From: Chitinimonas viridis
Lineage (GTDB): Bacteria; Pseudomonadota; Gammaproteobacteria; Burkholderiales; Chitinimonadaceae
Assembly (NCBI RefSeq): GCF_030409555.1
Contig: NZ_JAUFPU010000008.1
Span: 484,460-548,459 of the forward strand
Length of the DNA stretch: 64,000 nt
Reading direction: 5' to 3'
The notes under the pieces were generated by a model that saw nothing but the letters and a program-made list of their open reading frames with translations, was not told the origin of the DNA and ran no database searches. Positions 50,745-58,812 of this stretch are shown here, piece by piece (position 1 is the first letter of the stretch; the number at the start of each line of letters is the position of its first letter). A program made the position numbers and the translations under genes.

Positions 50745-51605
50745 GTGCATGAGGAGCCGTATCCGATAGATCGTCCCGCATTATATGTGGTGGCTACGCC
50801 CATCGGGAACTTGCGTGATCTAACGCCGCGCGCGCAGGCCATTTTGGCCAGTGCCGATCTGATCGCCGCCGAGGACACCCGGGTGACCGGGCAACTGTTG
50901 AAACACTTTGGCATCGATACCCGCATGATGTCGCTGCGTGAACATAATGAACGCGAAGCCGCCGAGAAATTGATCGCCCGGCTGGCAGAGGGCCAGGCCG
51001 TGGCCCAGGTATCGGACGCCGGCACGCCCGCCGTCAGCGACCCCGGCGCCCGCCTGGTGGCTGCCGTGCATGCCGCTGGCTACAAGGTTGTGCCCATACC
51101 TGGCGCATCGGCCCTGCTGGCTGCGTTGGCCGGTGCTGGCATGCAATCGCCTCGGTTCCAGTTCCATGGTTTCCCCGAGCCCAAATCAGGTGCGCGCCGT
51201 AAGGAATTCGAGACCCTCAAGGCCTTGCCGCACACCATCGCCTTTTTTGAGGCACCGCACCGTATCGCCGAAAGCCTGGTCGACATGGCCGAGGTATTTG
51301 GCCCAGACAGGGTAGCCGTGGTGTGCCGTGAGCTCACCAAGACCTTCGAGACCCTGCGTCGCGCCCCATTGGCGGAACTGGCAAGCTGGGTGGCGGCAGA
51401 CAGCAACCAGCAGCGCGGTGAGCTGGTGGTGTTGGTGGAGGCTGCACCTGAGCAGGCTGCAGACGATGCCGCCAGCTTTGATAGCGTGCTGGCACCCCTG
51501 GTGCGGGAGTTGCCCATGAAGCAGGCGGTGAAGCTGGCAGCCGAGATTACCGGCGGCAATCGCAACGCGCTGTACGAGCGGGCCTTGCAGCTAAAGGGTG
51601 ATTGA
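50745..51605 (+). CDS. rsmI: 16S rRNA (cytidine1402-2'-O)-methyltransferase RsmI
   Basis: A 286-residue SAM-dependent methyltransferase of the tetrapyrrole-methylase fold. Motifs: LYVVATPIGNLRDLTPRAQA, AEDTRVTGQLLKHFGI, AQVSDAGTPAVSDPGARLV, VVPIPGASALLAALAGAGM and FFEAPHRIAESLVDM. With RsmH it makes m4Cm1402 in 16S rRNA. GTG at 50745 is chosen for AAGGTGAG at 7-nt spacing; GTG 50733 is the alternative. The tRNA-Leu promoter overlaps its stop. Confidence 0.95.
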   Translation: MHEEPYPIDRPALYVVATPIGNLRDLTPRAQAILASADLIAAEDTRVTGQLLKHFGIDTRMMSLREHNEREAAEKLIARLAEGQAVAQVSDAGTPAVSDPGARLVAAVHAAGYKVVPIPGASALLAALAGAGMQSPRFQFHGFPEPKSGARRKEFETLKALPHTIAFFEAPHRIAESLVDMAEVFGPDRVAVVCRELTKTFETLRRAPLAELASWVAADSNQQRGELVVLVEAAPEQAADDAASFDSVLAPLVRELPMKQAVKLAAEITGGNRNALYERALQLKGD

Positions 51606-51630
51606 CCGCAGCGCCCGGCTCGGCCATAAT
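51602..51630 (+). promoter_or_regulatory. Promoter of tRNA-Leu
   Basis: -35 TTGACC (51602-51607), a 17-bp spacer and -10 CATAAT (51625-51630), with the transcription start expected near 51637 and the tRNA 5' end at 51648. The -35 overlaps the rsmI stop codon. Confidence 0.75.
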
Positions 51631-51647
51631 CCGCGCCTTCATGACCT

Positions 51648-51731
51648 GCCCGGGTGGTGAAATGGTAGACGCAGGGGACTCAAAATCCCCCGCCGCGAGG
51701 CGTGTCGGTTCGAGTCCGACCCCGGGCACCA
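51648..51731 (+). tRNA. tRNA-Leu (anticodon CAA)
   Basis: Acceptor stem GCCCGGG/CCCGGGC, anticodon stem GGGGA/TCCCC with loop CTCAAAA (anticodon CAA, reading UUG), a long variable arm, the T arm GTCGGTTCGAGTCCGAC and an encoded CCA end. A single copy in the window. Its 3' end is the usual attachment site of integrases like the one starting 165 bp downstream. Confidence 0.95.
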
Positions 51732-51760
51732 AATACTCTTCCTAACTAGTCTTAGGGGAC

Positions 51761-51799
51761 AAAAAAACCCGCACCGCTCTTGGCGTTGCGGGTTTTTTT
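51761..51799 (+). terminator. Terminator of tRNA-Leu
   Basis: AAAAAAACCCGCA (51761-51773) pairs with TGCGGGTTTTTTT (51787-51799) over 13 bp, ending in a seven-T run. Strong and potentially bidirectional. Confidence 0.9.
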
Positions 51800-51896
51800 G
51801 TTTCCTACGCCGTCCGACGGATTCCTATTGAATCCTACGGTAAGAGGGGGGTAGCTTTAGGGGTAGGTCTTGATTCGATTTTGAAGATACCCCCAA

Positions 51897-53162
51897 ATGG
51901 CTCTGTCAGACAGACAAATTCGGGCGGCCGTACCAGGTGAGAAGCCCATCAAGCTGGCAGATGGTCAGGGACTATTTCTGCTCCTTAACCCAAACGGCTC
52001 ACGCTACTGGCGATTGAAGTACCGAATTGCTGGCAAGGAGAAACTTCTCTCCCTTGGAGTTTATCCTGAGACCTCACTCAGCGAAGCACGCAAGAGACGG
52101 GACGAAGCACGCCAATTGATTGGTACAGGTATTGACCCCAGCCAGGATCGTAAGGATCGCAAAGCAGCAGCGATTCAAGCCACTGAGTACAGCTTTGAGA
52201 GCGTAGCGCGGGAGTGGCATCAACGCAGTTCCGGCAAGTGGTCTGTAGACCATGCTGCGCGTATTCTGCAGCGCCTAGAGGTTGAACTCTTCCCGCACCT
52301 TGGTGCTCGACCTGTCGCTGAACTGAAAACGCGAGATCTATTGGCGCCCTTGCGCAAGATCGAAGAGAGAGGGGCGCTGGACCTAGCATCACGCGTACGT
52401 CAGCACATCGACGGCATCATGCGCTACGCCGTCCAGACGGACCTGATTGATACCAATCCAGCCAGAGACATGACCGGCGCCTTGGCCGTCCGTAAGACAG
52501 TCCACCGTCCGGCACTACCGTTGGAGCGTATCCCCGAGTTGCTTCAGCGCGTCGAGGCAGATCAAGGACGCCCGTTAACCAAACTAGCCCTCAGGTTTGC
52601 GCTGTTGACCTTTGTCCGATCGAGCGAATTCCGCTTTATGCGCTGGGATGAGATCGACCTGGCAAGGGCTACGTGGATCATTCCCGCTAGCCGTGAAGTC
52701 ATCAAAGGTGTCAAGCACTCCCATCGCGGCGCCAAGATGCGAGAGCCCCACATCGTCCCGCTATCCCGCCAAACCTTGGCAGTCCTAGATGAGATACATA
52801 GGCTGACTGGGCGATTTGATCTGGTGTTTGCGGGAGATCACGATGTATTCAAACCCATGAGTGAGAATACCGTGAACACCGCACTACGCCGCATGGGATA
52901 CGACACCAAGAAAGATGTATGCGGGCACGGCTTCCGGGCCATGGCCTGCAGCGCATTGCTTGAATCAGGCCTCTGGAGTGAAGATGCCATCGAACGTCAG
53001 ATGAGCCACAAAGAGCGAAATGGGGTTCGGGCAGCCTACATACATAAGGCTGAGTTTCTGACGCAACGTAGGCGGATGGTGCAATGGTGGGCAGACTGGC
53101 TGGATGCAAATCGACTACTGTTTGTTTCACCGCATGACTTGGCCGAAGCAGGGAAAGCGTAG
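51897..53162 (+). CDS. Tyrosine recombinase/integrase (P4-type, DUF4102 N terminus)
   Basis: A 421-residue integrase of a genomic island or prophage. The N-terminal arm-binding DUF4102 domain reads DGQGLFLLLNPNGSRYWRLK and LGVYPETSLSEARKRRDEAR. A SAM-like core-binding domain follows (about 100-185), and the catalytic domain holds the Arg in RSSEFRFMRWDEID, HGFRAMACS for the HxxR box and the nucleophile tyrosine in RAAYIHKAE. Codon use looks less GC-rich than that of flanking housekeeping genes. It starts 165 bp after the tRNA-Leu gene, whose 3' end is the probable att site. Confidence 0.93.
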   Translation: MALSDRQIRAAVPGEKPIKLADGQGLFLLLNPNGSRYWRLKYRIAGKEKLLSLGVYPETSLSEARKRRDEARQLIGTGIDPSQDRKDRKAAAIQATEYSFESVAREWHQRSSGKWSVDHAARILQRLEVELFPHLGARPVAELKTRDLLAPLRKIEERGALDLASRVRQHIDGIMRYAVQTDLIDTNPARDMTGALAVRKTVHRPALPLERIPELLQRVEADQGRPLTKLALRFALLTFVRSSEFRFMRWDEIDLARATWIIPASREVIKGVKHSHRGAKMREPHIVPLSRQTLAVLDEIHRLTGRFDLVFAGDHDVFKPMSENTVNTALRRMGYDTKKDVCGHGFRAMACSALLESGLWSEDAIERQMSHKERNGVRAAYIHKAEFLTQRRRMVQWWADWLDANRLLFVSPHDLAEAGKA

Positions 53163-53355
53163 CGCGGCTTGGCAGCGGCAAACCTACTCAATACTCTGAT
53201 ACCTTGGTGTCGCCCTGGCCTACAGACAGCAGTCTGTAGGCCCCTTAACCACGGTTTCTTTTTTGTCACCTGCTGGCGTTCATGCTGATCGGCACCATCG
53301 TCTAATCTAAGGTATCTGAAGCCACCGCACAGATTGAGAATACAGGGGGAGCACG

Positions 53356-54138
53356 ATGGCAGAACCAGCAAAGCCCAGACCTTTGATACGCCTACCGGAG
53401 CTCATGCAGCGTACTGGCCTCTCACGCTCCGCGATCTATGATCGGCTGGACGAGAAGTCACCGCGCCATGACCCCAGTTTTCCGAAGCAGTTCTCATTGG
53501 GCGGGAGTGCTGTCGCTTGGTATGAAGAAGAGGTAAGTGCTTGGATCAGTCAATGCGCGGATGCTAGTCGCGCTGTCGGCCAAGCGACTAGGCAGGCTTC
53601 CAAGAAAACAAGGCGTAATAACATCGGCAAGCAGGCAGATACCGTTAGGGCGGTCGCCAGTAGTGCCAATAGCACAGCCCAACTGGGTGACTTGATACTA
53701 GACGGCGTACAGCAGAGTCGTCAGCTTGCAAGCTATCTGAAGCTTCCTGAATGGACACCTGCCATGGGTGTACTCCTCGTTTCCGGCATCAAGGCATCGC
53801 TGGGATGCGAAACCATACCAGAAGGCGGTGTGGGTCTGGACAACAAGCCCTTACACGTGAACAGTCCAAGATTCCGCGAGGCACGTAGCTTGTGGATGGA
53901 CTGGGAAGAGTACTGGGAGGACAAAGAGGAGCAGGCCCCCAAGCAAGTTATGCCTCTAGATTTCCTTTCTTGGTGCCGATTCTGTGATGTTAGCGGCGAC
54001 TGGCCTAGCGTTTTTTACGATCTGGCTGGCATTTCCAATGCGGAAGAACAGGCTACAAAAGCGGCCAGAGTAGGCATGTTACTAGCGCCAGAGCCATTGA
54101 TGCTATCGAAGAAAGAAAAGGGACGTGCCGGAGACTAG
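53356..54138 (+). CDS. AlpA-type HTH protein with an unassigned C-terminal region
   Basis: 260 residues. Residues 10-70 match the AlpA/MerR-like excisionase HTH (RLPELMQRTGLSRSAIYDRL, DPSFPKQFSLGGSAVAWYEE, EVSAWISQC). AlpA-type proteins control excision and integrase expression of P4-like islands. The remaining 190 residues (SRQLASYLKLPEWTPAMGVL, LVSGIKASLGCETIPEGGVG, SLWMDWEEYWEDKEE, PLDFLSWCRFC) are not recognised and are much longer than in plain AlpA. It lies 193 bp after the integrase on the same strand and is probably part of the same element. Confidence 0.7.
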   Translation: MAEPAKPRPLIRLPELMQRTGLSRSAIYDRLDEKSPRHDPSFPKQFSLGGSAVAWYEEEVSAWISQCADASRAVGQATRQASKKTRRNNIGKQADTVRAVASSANSTAQLGDLILDGVQQSRQLASYLKLPEWTPAMGVLLVSGIKASLGCETIPEGGVGLDNKPLHVNSPRFREARSLWMDWEEYWEDKEEQAPKQVMPLDFLSWCRFCDVSGDWPSVFYDLAGISNAEEQATKAARVGMLLAPEPLMLSKKEKGRAGD

Positions 54139-54453
54139 ATCCCAATAGCACGCAAGTGGATCTGCAAATTAGCCGTCCCGGCATTGGCTATCTGAAATTG
54201 TCGCATCCCGGATGATCACCTAAGCCAACGCTTCTGGAAACTAGGCATTGCCCACGAAGGAATGGCCAAACTGATTGCTACCCTTCAGGCGACTGCCACA
54301 TGGTCATCCGTCTCCACAAACCAGCCCGTATGGGCAAGGAGTCTCTAGGTTCGGCCGCTCGGTTGGCCCGGAGGAGATTGATGCTAGGTGGATTTTCGTA
54401 AAATCCCTTATTTTATAGACACTTAGAGTTTCTTGTGTATATAATACAGCCCT
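54139..54453. other. Island-operon boundary region
   Basis: About 315 bp between the AlpA-like gene and the secretion operon. It is AT-richer towards the right and ends with the operon promoter. A 28-codon frame (ATG at 54262 after AAGGA) is visible, but nothing supports it. No convincing second copy of the tRNA-Leu 3' end (attR) was found here. Confidence 0.4.
54416..54445 (+). promoter_or_regulatory. Promoter of the secretion/pilus operon
   Basis: -35 TAGACA (54416-54421), an 18-bp spacer and a consensus -10 TATAAT (54440-54445). Transcription would start near 54452, only about two bases before the first possible TTG start of the next gene. Confidence 0.7.
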
Positions 54454-55020
54454 TTGTCTTCCCTCCGGATCGTCGGCTTGACCCTGTCTAACCTCCCTGC
54501 TCAGTGGCTTTTTTACCTGCGCCGCCAGCTACGTCTGCAGCCTTGGACTACTGCCGTCTTGCTGCTGGCATTGGTTAGCCTGGGGGCTGCTGCCGCGTTT
54601 TACGCTCGCAGCAGCCACATGCTGGACAAGGCCGAGCACGAGCGTCGCGCGCTGAGTACCGCCCCCAAGGCAGCGCCTGTGGTTGCCTTGCCTGGTTATT
54701 CGGTGCCGGTTTTCCCGGTATTCAACAGCGCGCAACTGATGGGTGATCTGCAGCAGGCTGCCGATGCAGCCAAGCTACCGTTGGATGAAGTGACCTTTAC
54801 TCTTGATGACAAGGGCAAACTACCTTATCTGCGCTATCGCGCCAGCCTGTCGGTATCGGCGGACTATCCTGCAATACGGCGGTTTGTGGATGGCCTGCGC
54901 ATCGGCATGGCGAACGTGACACTGGATGGTATTCACTGCAGCAGAGAGGATATCGGCGTGGCGGAACTGAGCTGCGACGTATCGCTATCGGCATTTTACC
55001 GTCAGGTTCGCCGTGATTAA
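54454..55020 (+). CDS. PilO/GspM-like assembly protein
   Basis: Up to 188 residues. One membrane helix (about 33-50, TTAVLLLALVSLGAAAAFYA) after a basic segment, then a periplasmic ferredoxin-like domain (VFPVFNSAQLMGDLQQAADA, ADYPAIRRFVDGLRIGMANV), the layout of PilO/GspM. It would link the PilM/PilN platform to the secretin-side protein. No ATG is available; TTG at 54454 or TTG at 54478 are candidates, and the former would make the mRNA almost leaderless. The end overlaps the next gene by 8 bp. Confidence 0.72.
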   Translation: MSSLRIVGLTLSNLPAQWLFYLRRQLRLQPWTTAVLLLALVSLGAAAAFYARSSHMLDKAEHERRALSTAPKAAPVVALPGYSVPVFPVFNSAQLMGDLQQAADAAKLPLDEVTFTLDDKGKLPYLRYRASLSVSADYPAIRRFVDGLRIGMANVTLDGIHCSREDIGVAELSCDVSLSAFYRQVRRD

Positions 55021-55558
55021 GGCAGAGCAAAAGCGCTGGGCGCTTTGGCTGACCTTGCTTGCGGGGACAGTGGTTGCCATGGTTTACCCGGTAGAAGATG
55101 TTGCCGTGGCAGAAGTGGCGACACCGTCGTCGACGGTAGAAGTCGTTGCTGCGCCTGTGAGCAGCCAGCCGGCCACGCCACCGCTGCGCACGGCGGTGGC
55201 CCCTGCCGGCCAACATAGCCAGGTAGCCATGCCGGCCATGGCGGCCAATCCGTTTGCGCCTCGCAACTGGCAGGCACCACCGTTACCCGTGGTCACCCCC
55301 GCGCCCGTTGTGGTGGCGCCGGCCTTGCAGGTTGAGCCGGCCGGGCCGCCACCGTTGCCGTTCAAATTCATGGGGCGCTTGCATGATGGTGGTGAGCAAG
55401 TGGTGTATCTGAGCCAGGGCGAACAAACCCTGATCGCCCGAGTGGGGGAAACCCTGGGTGCGACATATAAGGTGCTGGGCCTGGATGCCCAGCGTATCGA
55501 ATTTGAATACTTGCCGACGGGCGACAAGCAGCAGCTTGCCCTGCCTGCATCGGAATAG
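55013..55558 (+). CDS. PilP/GspC-like linker protein
   Basis: 181 residues: a membrane anchor (about 9-27), a long Pro/Ala/Val-rich periplasmic linker and a C-terminal HR/PilP-like beta domain (LPFKFMGRLHDGGEQVVYLS, LIARVGETLGATYKVLGLDA). It probably contacts the N domains of the secretin encoded next. GTG start inside the previous gene. Highly biased composition in the linker is normal for the family. Confidence 0.75.
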   Translation: MIKAEQKRWALWLTLLAGTVVAMVYPVEDVAVAEVATPSSTVEVVAAPVSSQPATPPLRTAVAPAGQHSQVAMPAMAANPFAPRNWQAPPLPVVTPAPVVVAPALQVEPAGPPPLPFKFMGRLHDGGEQVVYLSQGEQTLIARVGETLGATYKVLGLDAQRIEFEYLPTGDKQQLALPASE

Positions 55559-55567
55559 TCGATTGCC

Positions 55568-57943
55568 ATGCTGTTATCTGATTTCTTGAGCGCTGTACGT
55601 ACTGCGATGCCCACGGCAACGCAAATCAACCCTGCACCAGCCGTTGCTGCCGGGGTATTGCTGCTGCTGAGCAGTTGTGCGGCGGACTACCATCATCGCT
55701 CCGGGCTGGAGGCGATGGACAAGGGTCAGTACGATGAGGCGGTGACAGAGCTGGGCAAGGCTGCCGAACTGGACCCCGAGGACGTGATCTACCGCAAGGA
55801 CTGGCTGCGCAACCGCGAAGTGGCAACGCGCCGCTTGCTAGCGCAGGCCGAGGTGGCGACCGCGGAGGGGCGCTTGGATGATGCTGCCCAGCACTACCGG
55901 TTGATCTTGAAGTATGAACGGGACCACGCCCGTGCCACGGCTGGGCTGGAGAACTTGCTGCGGCTCAAGCAGGCCGATGAGCAAGCGCTGCAGGCGCGCG
56001 AAGCCCTCAAAAAAGGCGACAGCAGCCAGGCAGCGCAATTGCTGGGCAGGGCGCTGGAGAATCATCCTGGTCATGCGGATGCGCTGGCATTGAAGCGCGA
56101 GCTGGATGCGGCCCAGGCCAAGGATCTGATCACCTCCCCCAGCTTGAGCAATCTGTACAAGAAGCCCATCAACCTGGAGTTTCGCGATGCCAGCCTGAAG
56201 ATGGTGTTCGAGGCCCTGTCGCGCACGACAGGGATCAATTTCATCTTTGATCGAGAGGTCAAAAGCGACCAGCGCACCACGGTGTTCCTCAAGCAGACCA
56301 CGCTGGAGGACGCTATCGATGTGATCCTGACCACCAACCAGTTGGACAAGAAGATACTGAACAGCACCAGCGTGCTGGTCTACCCCAATACCTCGGCCAA
56401 GACTAAGGAGTATCAGGATCTGGTGGTGCGGGCGTTCTATCTGTCTACCGCCGAGGCCAAGCAGACCGCAGGCTTGCTGAAGTCCATGCTCAAGATCAAG
56501 GAAGTGTTTGTCGACGATAAGCTCAACATGCTGATGTTGCGCGAAACGCCCGACACCATCGCTTTGGCCGAGAAGCTGATTGCCCTGCATGATCTGGACG
56601 AGCCGGAGGTGATGCTGGAGGTCGAGGTGCTGGAGGTCAACCGCACTCGCATGCTGGAACTGGGCATCGACCTACCCAAGTCGCTCACAGTGCGGCCCTT
56701 TGCCAATAGCGGCAACTCGACCGGCGATGGCTCCGAATCGTCGCCCATACTCTACAAGTTGAGCGAGCTGAAAAACCTGAACTCCAGCAATCTGGGCGTG
56801 ACCTTGCCCAGTGTGACGGCCCGTTTCGAAAAGAACGATGGTGATGCCAATCTACTGGCCAATCCACGTATCCGGGTCAAGGATAGGGAAAAAGCCAAGA
56901 TCATGATTGGCTCCAAGGTGCCCGTGGTGACGACGACTTCTACGTCGGATGGTTTCATCTCCGAAAATATCCAGTACCTGGATGTGGGGCTGAAACTGGA
57001 AGTCGAGCCGGATGTGCATATGCGTGACGAGATCGGCATCAAGGTCGGTCTGGAAGTCAGCAATGTCGTGAACTCGATCAAGACGGCCCGAGGGGCCTTG
57101 GCCTATGAGATAGGTACCCGTACCGCCAATAGCGTGTTGCGCCTGAAGGATGGTGAAACACAGGTGCTGGCAGGGCTGATACGCGATGAAGATCGGTCTT
57201 CGGCCAGCCGTATCCCGCTGCTCGGGGATGTGCCACTGTTGGGGCGCTTGTTCTCGTCGCAGTCCGATAGCGGTAACAAGACCGAAATCATTCTCTCGAT
57301 CACGCCCAGGCTGATACGCAATGCCCAGCGCAAGGAGCCGGCTGCAGAGTCGTTCTGGTCGGGCACCGAGGCCAATCTGCGGCTGAAGCCCTTGCAACTG
57401 CGCAGTCTGGAGACCGCCACGACGAATTCTTTGCCCGCTAAGCCTCCCGAGGAAGTGAAACCGACGACCGTAGCCCCGGCCACACCCGGTGCGCCGCCGA
57501 GCGCCGAACCCGCACCGGCTGTTGTACCGGGCGTCAAGCTGCAGTGGAAGGGACCTGCCACTGCCAAGGTGGGCGAGCCGATGACGCTAATGTTGCACCT
57601 GGATAGCGCTGAGGCCTTACGTGCGGCGCCGCTGCAACTGGCTTACGACAAGACGCTGTTTGAAGTGGTGTCAGTCAAGGAGGGCGAATACTTCAGCAAG
57701 GCTGGGAAATCCAATTTCAGCCAGTTGATAGACAAGGCCAGTGGCCGTGTATCAGTCGGTACGGCCAGCGCGGAAGCCGCGGGCGCCAAGGGCGAGGGTG
57801 CGCTATTGATGGTGGTGCTCAAGCCCCTGCAAGCAGCGCAGGAGGCCGAGATCAGTGTCATCGGCATGACGCCCATAGCCAGTGGCGGCAATGTGGGTCG
57901 TCCAGCCTTGCCCTTGGTTCATCGACTGAGCATTGCGCCCTGA
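55568..57943 (+). CDS. gspD: Secretin (GspD/MshL-type) with N-terminal TPR and C-terminal cohesin-like domain
   Basis: A 791-residue outer-membrane lipoprotein secretin. Lipobox LLSSC; TPR-like repeats (about 40-190, EAMDKGQYDEAVTELGKAAE); N0/N1 domains (LEFRDASLKMVFEALSRTTG); the secretin core (TLPSVTARFEKNDGDANLLA, NPRIRVKDREKAKIMIGSKV, PVVTTTSTSDGF, LAGLIRDEDRSSASRIPLLG, DVPLLGRLFSS). After a Pro-rich linker, residues about 660-790 resemble a cohesin-like beta sandwich (MTLMLHLDSAEALRAAPLQL, LAYDKTLFEVVSVKEGEYF). It forms the exit channel of the system; the fused TPR may replace a separate pilotin or MshM/N-type protein. Confidence 0.9.
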   Translation: MLLSDFLSAVRTAMPTATQINPAPAVAAGVLLLLSSCAADYHHRSGLEAMDKGQYDEAVTELGKAAELDPEDVIYRKDWLRNREVATRRLLAQAEVATAEGRLDDAAQHYRLILKYERDHARATAGLENLLRLKQADEQALQAREALKKGDSSQAAQLLGRALENHPGHADALALKRELDAAQAKDLITSPSLSNLYKKPINLEFRDASLKMVFEALSRTTGINFIFDREVKSDQRTTVFLKQTTLEDAIDVILTTNQLDKKILNSTSVLVYPNTSAKTKEYQDLVVRAFYLSTAEAKQTAGLLKSMLKIKEVFVDDKLNMLMLRETPDTIALAEKLIALHDLDEPEVMLEVEVLEVNRTRMLELGIDLPKSLTVRPFANSGNSTGDGSESSPILYKLSELKNLNSSNLGVTLPSVTARFEKNDGDANLLANPRIRVKDREKAKIMIGSKVPVVTTTSTSDGFISENIQYLDVGLKLEVEPDVHMRDEIGIKVGLEVSNVVNSIKTARGALAYEIGTRTANSVLRLKDGETQVLAGLIRDEDRSSASRIPLLGDVPLLGRLFSSQSDSGNKTEIILSITPRLIRNAQRKEPAAESFWSGTEANLRLKPLQLRSLETATTNSLPAKPPEEVKPTTVAPATPGAPPSAEPAPAVVPGVKLQWKGPATAKVGEPMTLMLHLDSAEALRAAPLQLAYDKTLFEVVSVKEGEYFSKAGKSNFSQLIDKASGRVSVGTASAEAAGAKGEGALLMVVLKPLQAAQEAEISVIGMTPIASGGNVGRPALPLVHRLSIAP

Positions 57944-57945
57944 GC

Positions 57946-58437
57946 ATGTCCAAGCCGCGTCGACGTACTCGCCAGGCGGGTTTCAGCTTTATCGAGCTAC
58001 TTGCTTCACTGGCCATATTGGCCTTGATGGCTGCTGTAGCCATGCCGCTGGCCGAAAAAACGGTACAGCGCAGCAAGGAGCATGAACTCCGGCGATCGCT
58101 GCGTGATATGCGACAGGCCATCGACGCCTACAAGGCAGCGGCGACGGCAGGGCGTATTGAGGTGGGCCTGGATGGGTCGGGTTATCCGCCGACCTTGCTG
58201 GATCTCGTCAATGGGGTGACAGACAAGAAGAACCCCGATGGTGCCAAGCTCTACTTCTTGCGCCGTCTGCCGCGCGACCCATTCTTTGCGGATGACGAGG
58301 CCCCGAACGAGGCTAGCTGGGGCCTGCGTAGTTTTGAGTCACCCCCCGAAGCACCGCGCAGTGGAGATGATGTTTTCGATGTGTACTCGCTATCAGAAAA
58401 AAAGGGCTTGAATGGCGTGCCCTACAAGGAGTGGTGA
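57946..58437 (+). CDS. Type II/IV pseudopilin, GspG/H-like (1)
   Basis: 163 residues. The prepilin signal RQAGFSFIELLASLAILALM has the cleavage-site Gly, Phe+1 and Glu+5. The globular part (KEHELRRSLRDMRQAIDAYK, YPPTLLDLVNGVTDKKN, LRRLPRDPFFAD) resembles GspG-type pseudopilins. It would be processed by a prepilin peptidase encoded elsewhere and be part of the short periplasmic pseudopilus. Only 2 bp separate it from the secretin gene; the next start lies 2 bp beyond its stop. Confidence 0.87.
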   Translation: MSKPRRRTRQAGFSFIELLASLAILALMAAVAMPLAEKTVQRSKEHELRRSLRDMRQAIDAYKAAATAGRIEVGLDGSGYPPTLLDLVNGVTDKKNPDGAKLYFLRRLPRDPFFADDEAPNEASWGLRSFESPPEAPRSGDDVFDVYSLSEKKGLNGVPYKEW

Positions 58438-58439
58438 GC

Positions 58440-58808
58440 ATGCGTAAACAAGGCTTCACCATGATCGAGCTACTGGTCGCCATGGCCATTATCGCCACCT
58501 TGCTGTCCTTGGCTGCGCCCAAGTACTTCAACAACCTGGAGCGCACCAGAGAGGCGGTACTGCGGGAGAACCTGTACCTGATGCGAGACGCCATAGACAA
58601 GTACTACACCGACAAGGGTAAGTACCCGAAAGAGCTGGATGACCTCGTCAAGGAGCGCTACCTGCGGGCTATTCCCATCGATCCACTCACCGAGAGTGCG
58701 GCGAGCTGGAAGTCAGTAGCCCCTGAGGATACGACCTTGGGGGGCGTTTACGATGTACGTAGTACGGCGCCCAATAGCAAGAGCGGCACCAAGTATTCCG
58801 AGTGGTAG
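58440..58808 (+). CDS. Type II/IV pseudopilin, GspG-like (2)
   Basis: 122 residues with the prepilin motif MRKQGFTMIELLVAMAIIAT (Gly-1, Phe+1, Glu+5). The C-terminal part (EAVLRENLYLMRDAIDKYYT, DKGKYPKELDDLVKERYL, IPIDPLTESAASW) is GspG-like, with the Pro-rich loop but without the calcium-site ending of GspG. ATG 58440 is selected after AAGGAG; the GTG codons just upstream are in frame. Confidence 0.87.
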   Translation: MRKQGFTMIELLVAMAIIATLLSLAAPKYFNNLERTREAVLRENLYLMRDAIDKYYTDKGKYPKELDDLVKERYLRAIPIDPLTESAASWKSVAPEDTTLGGVYDVRSTAPNSKSGTKYSEW

Positions 58809-58812
58809 TGGC

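Noticed and set aside
54340..54380. Possible attR containing GGTTCGGCCGCTCGGTT
   Set aside because: It shares only GGTTCG and a few scattered bases with the tRNA-Leu T arm, which is too little for an att duplicate.
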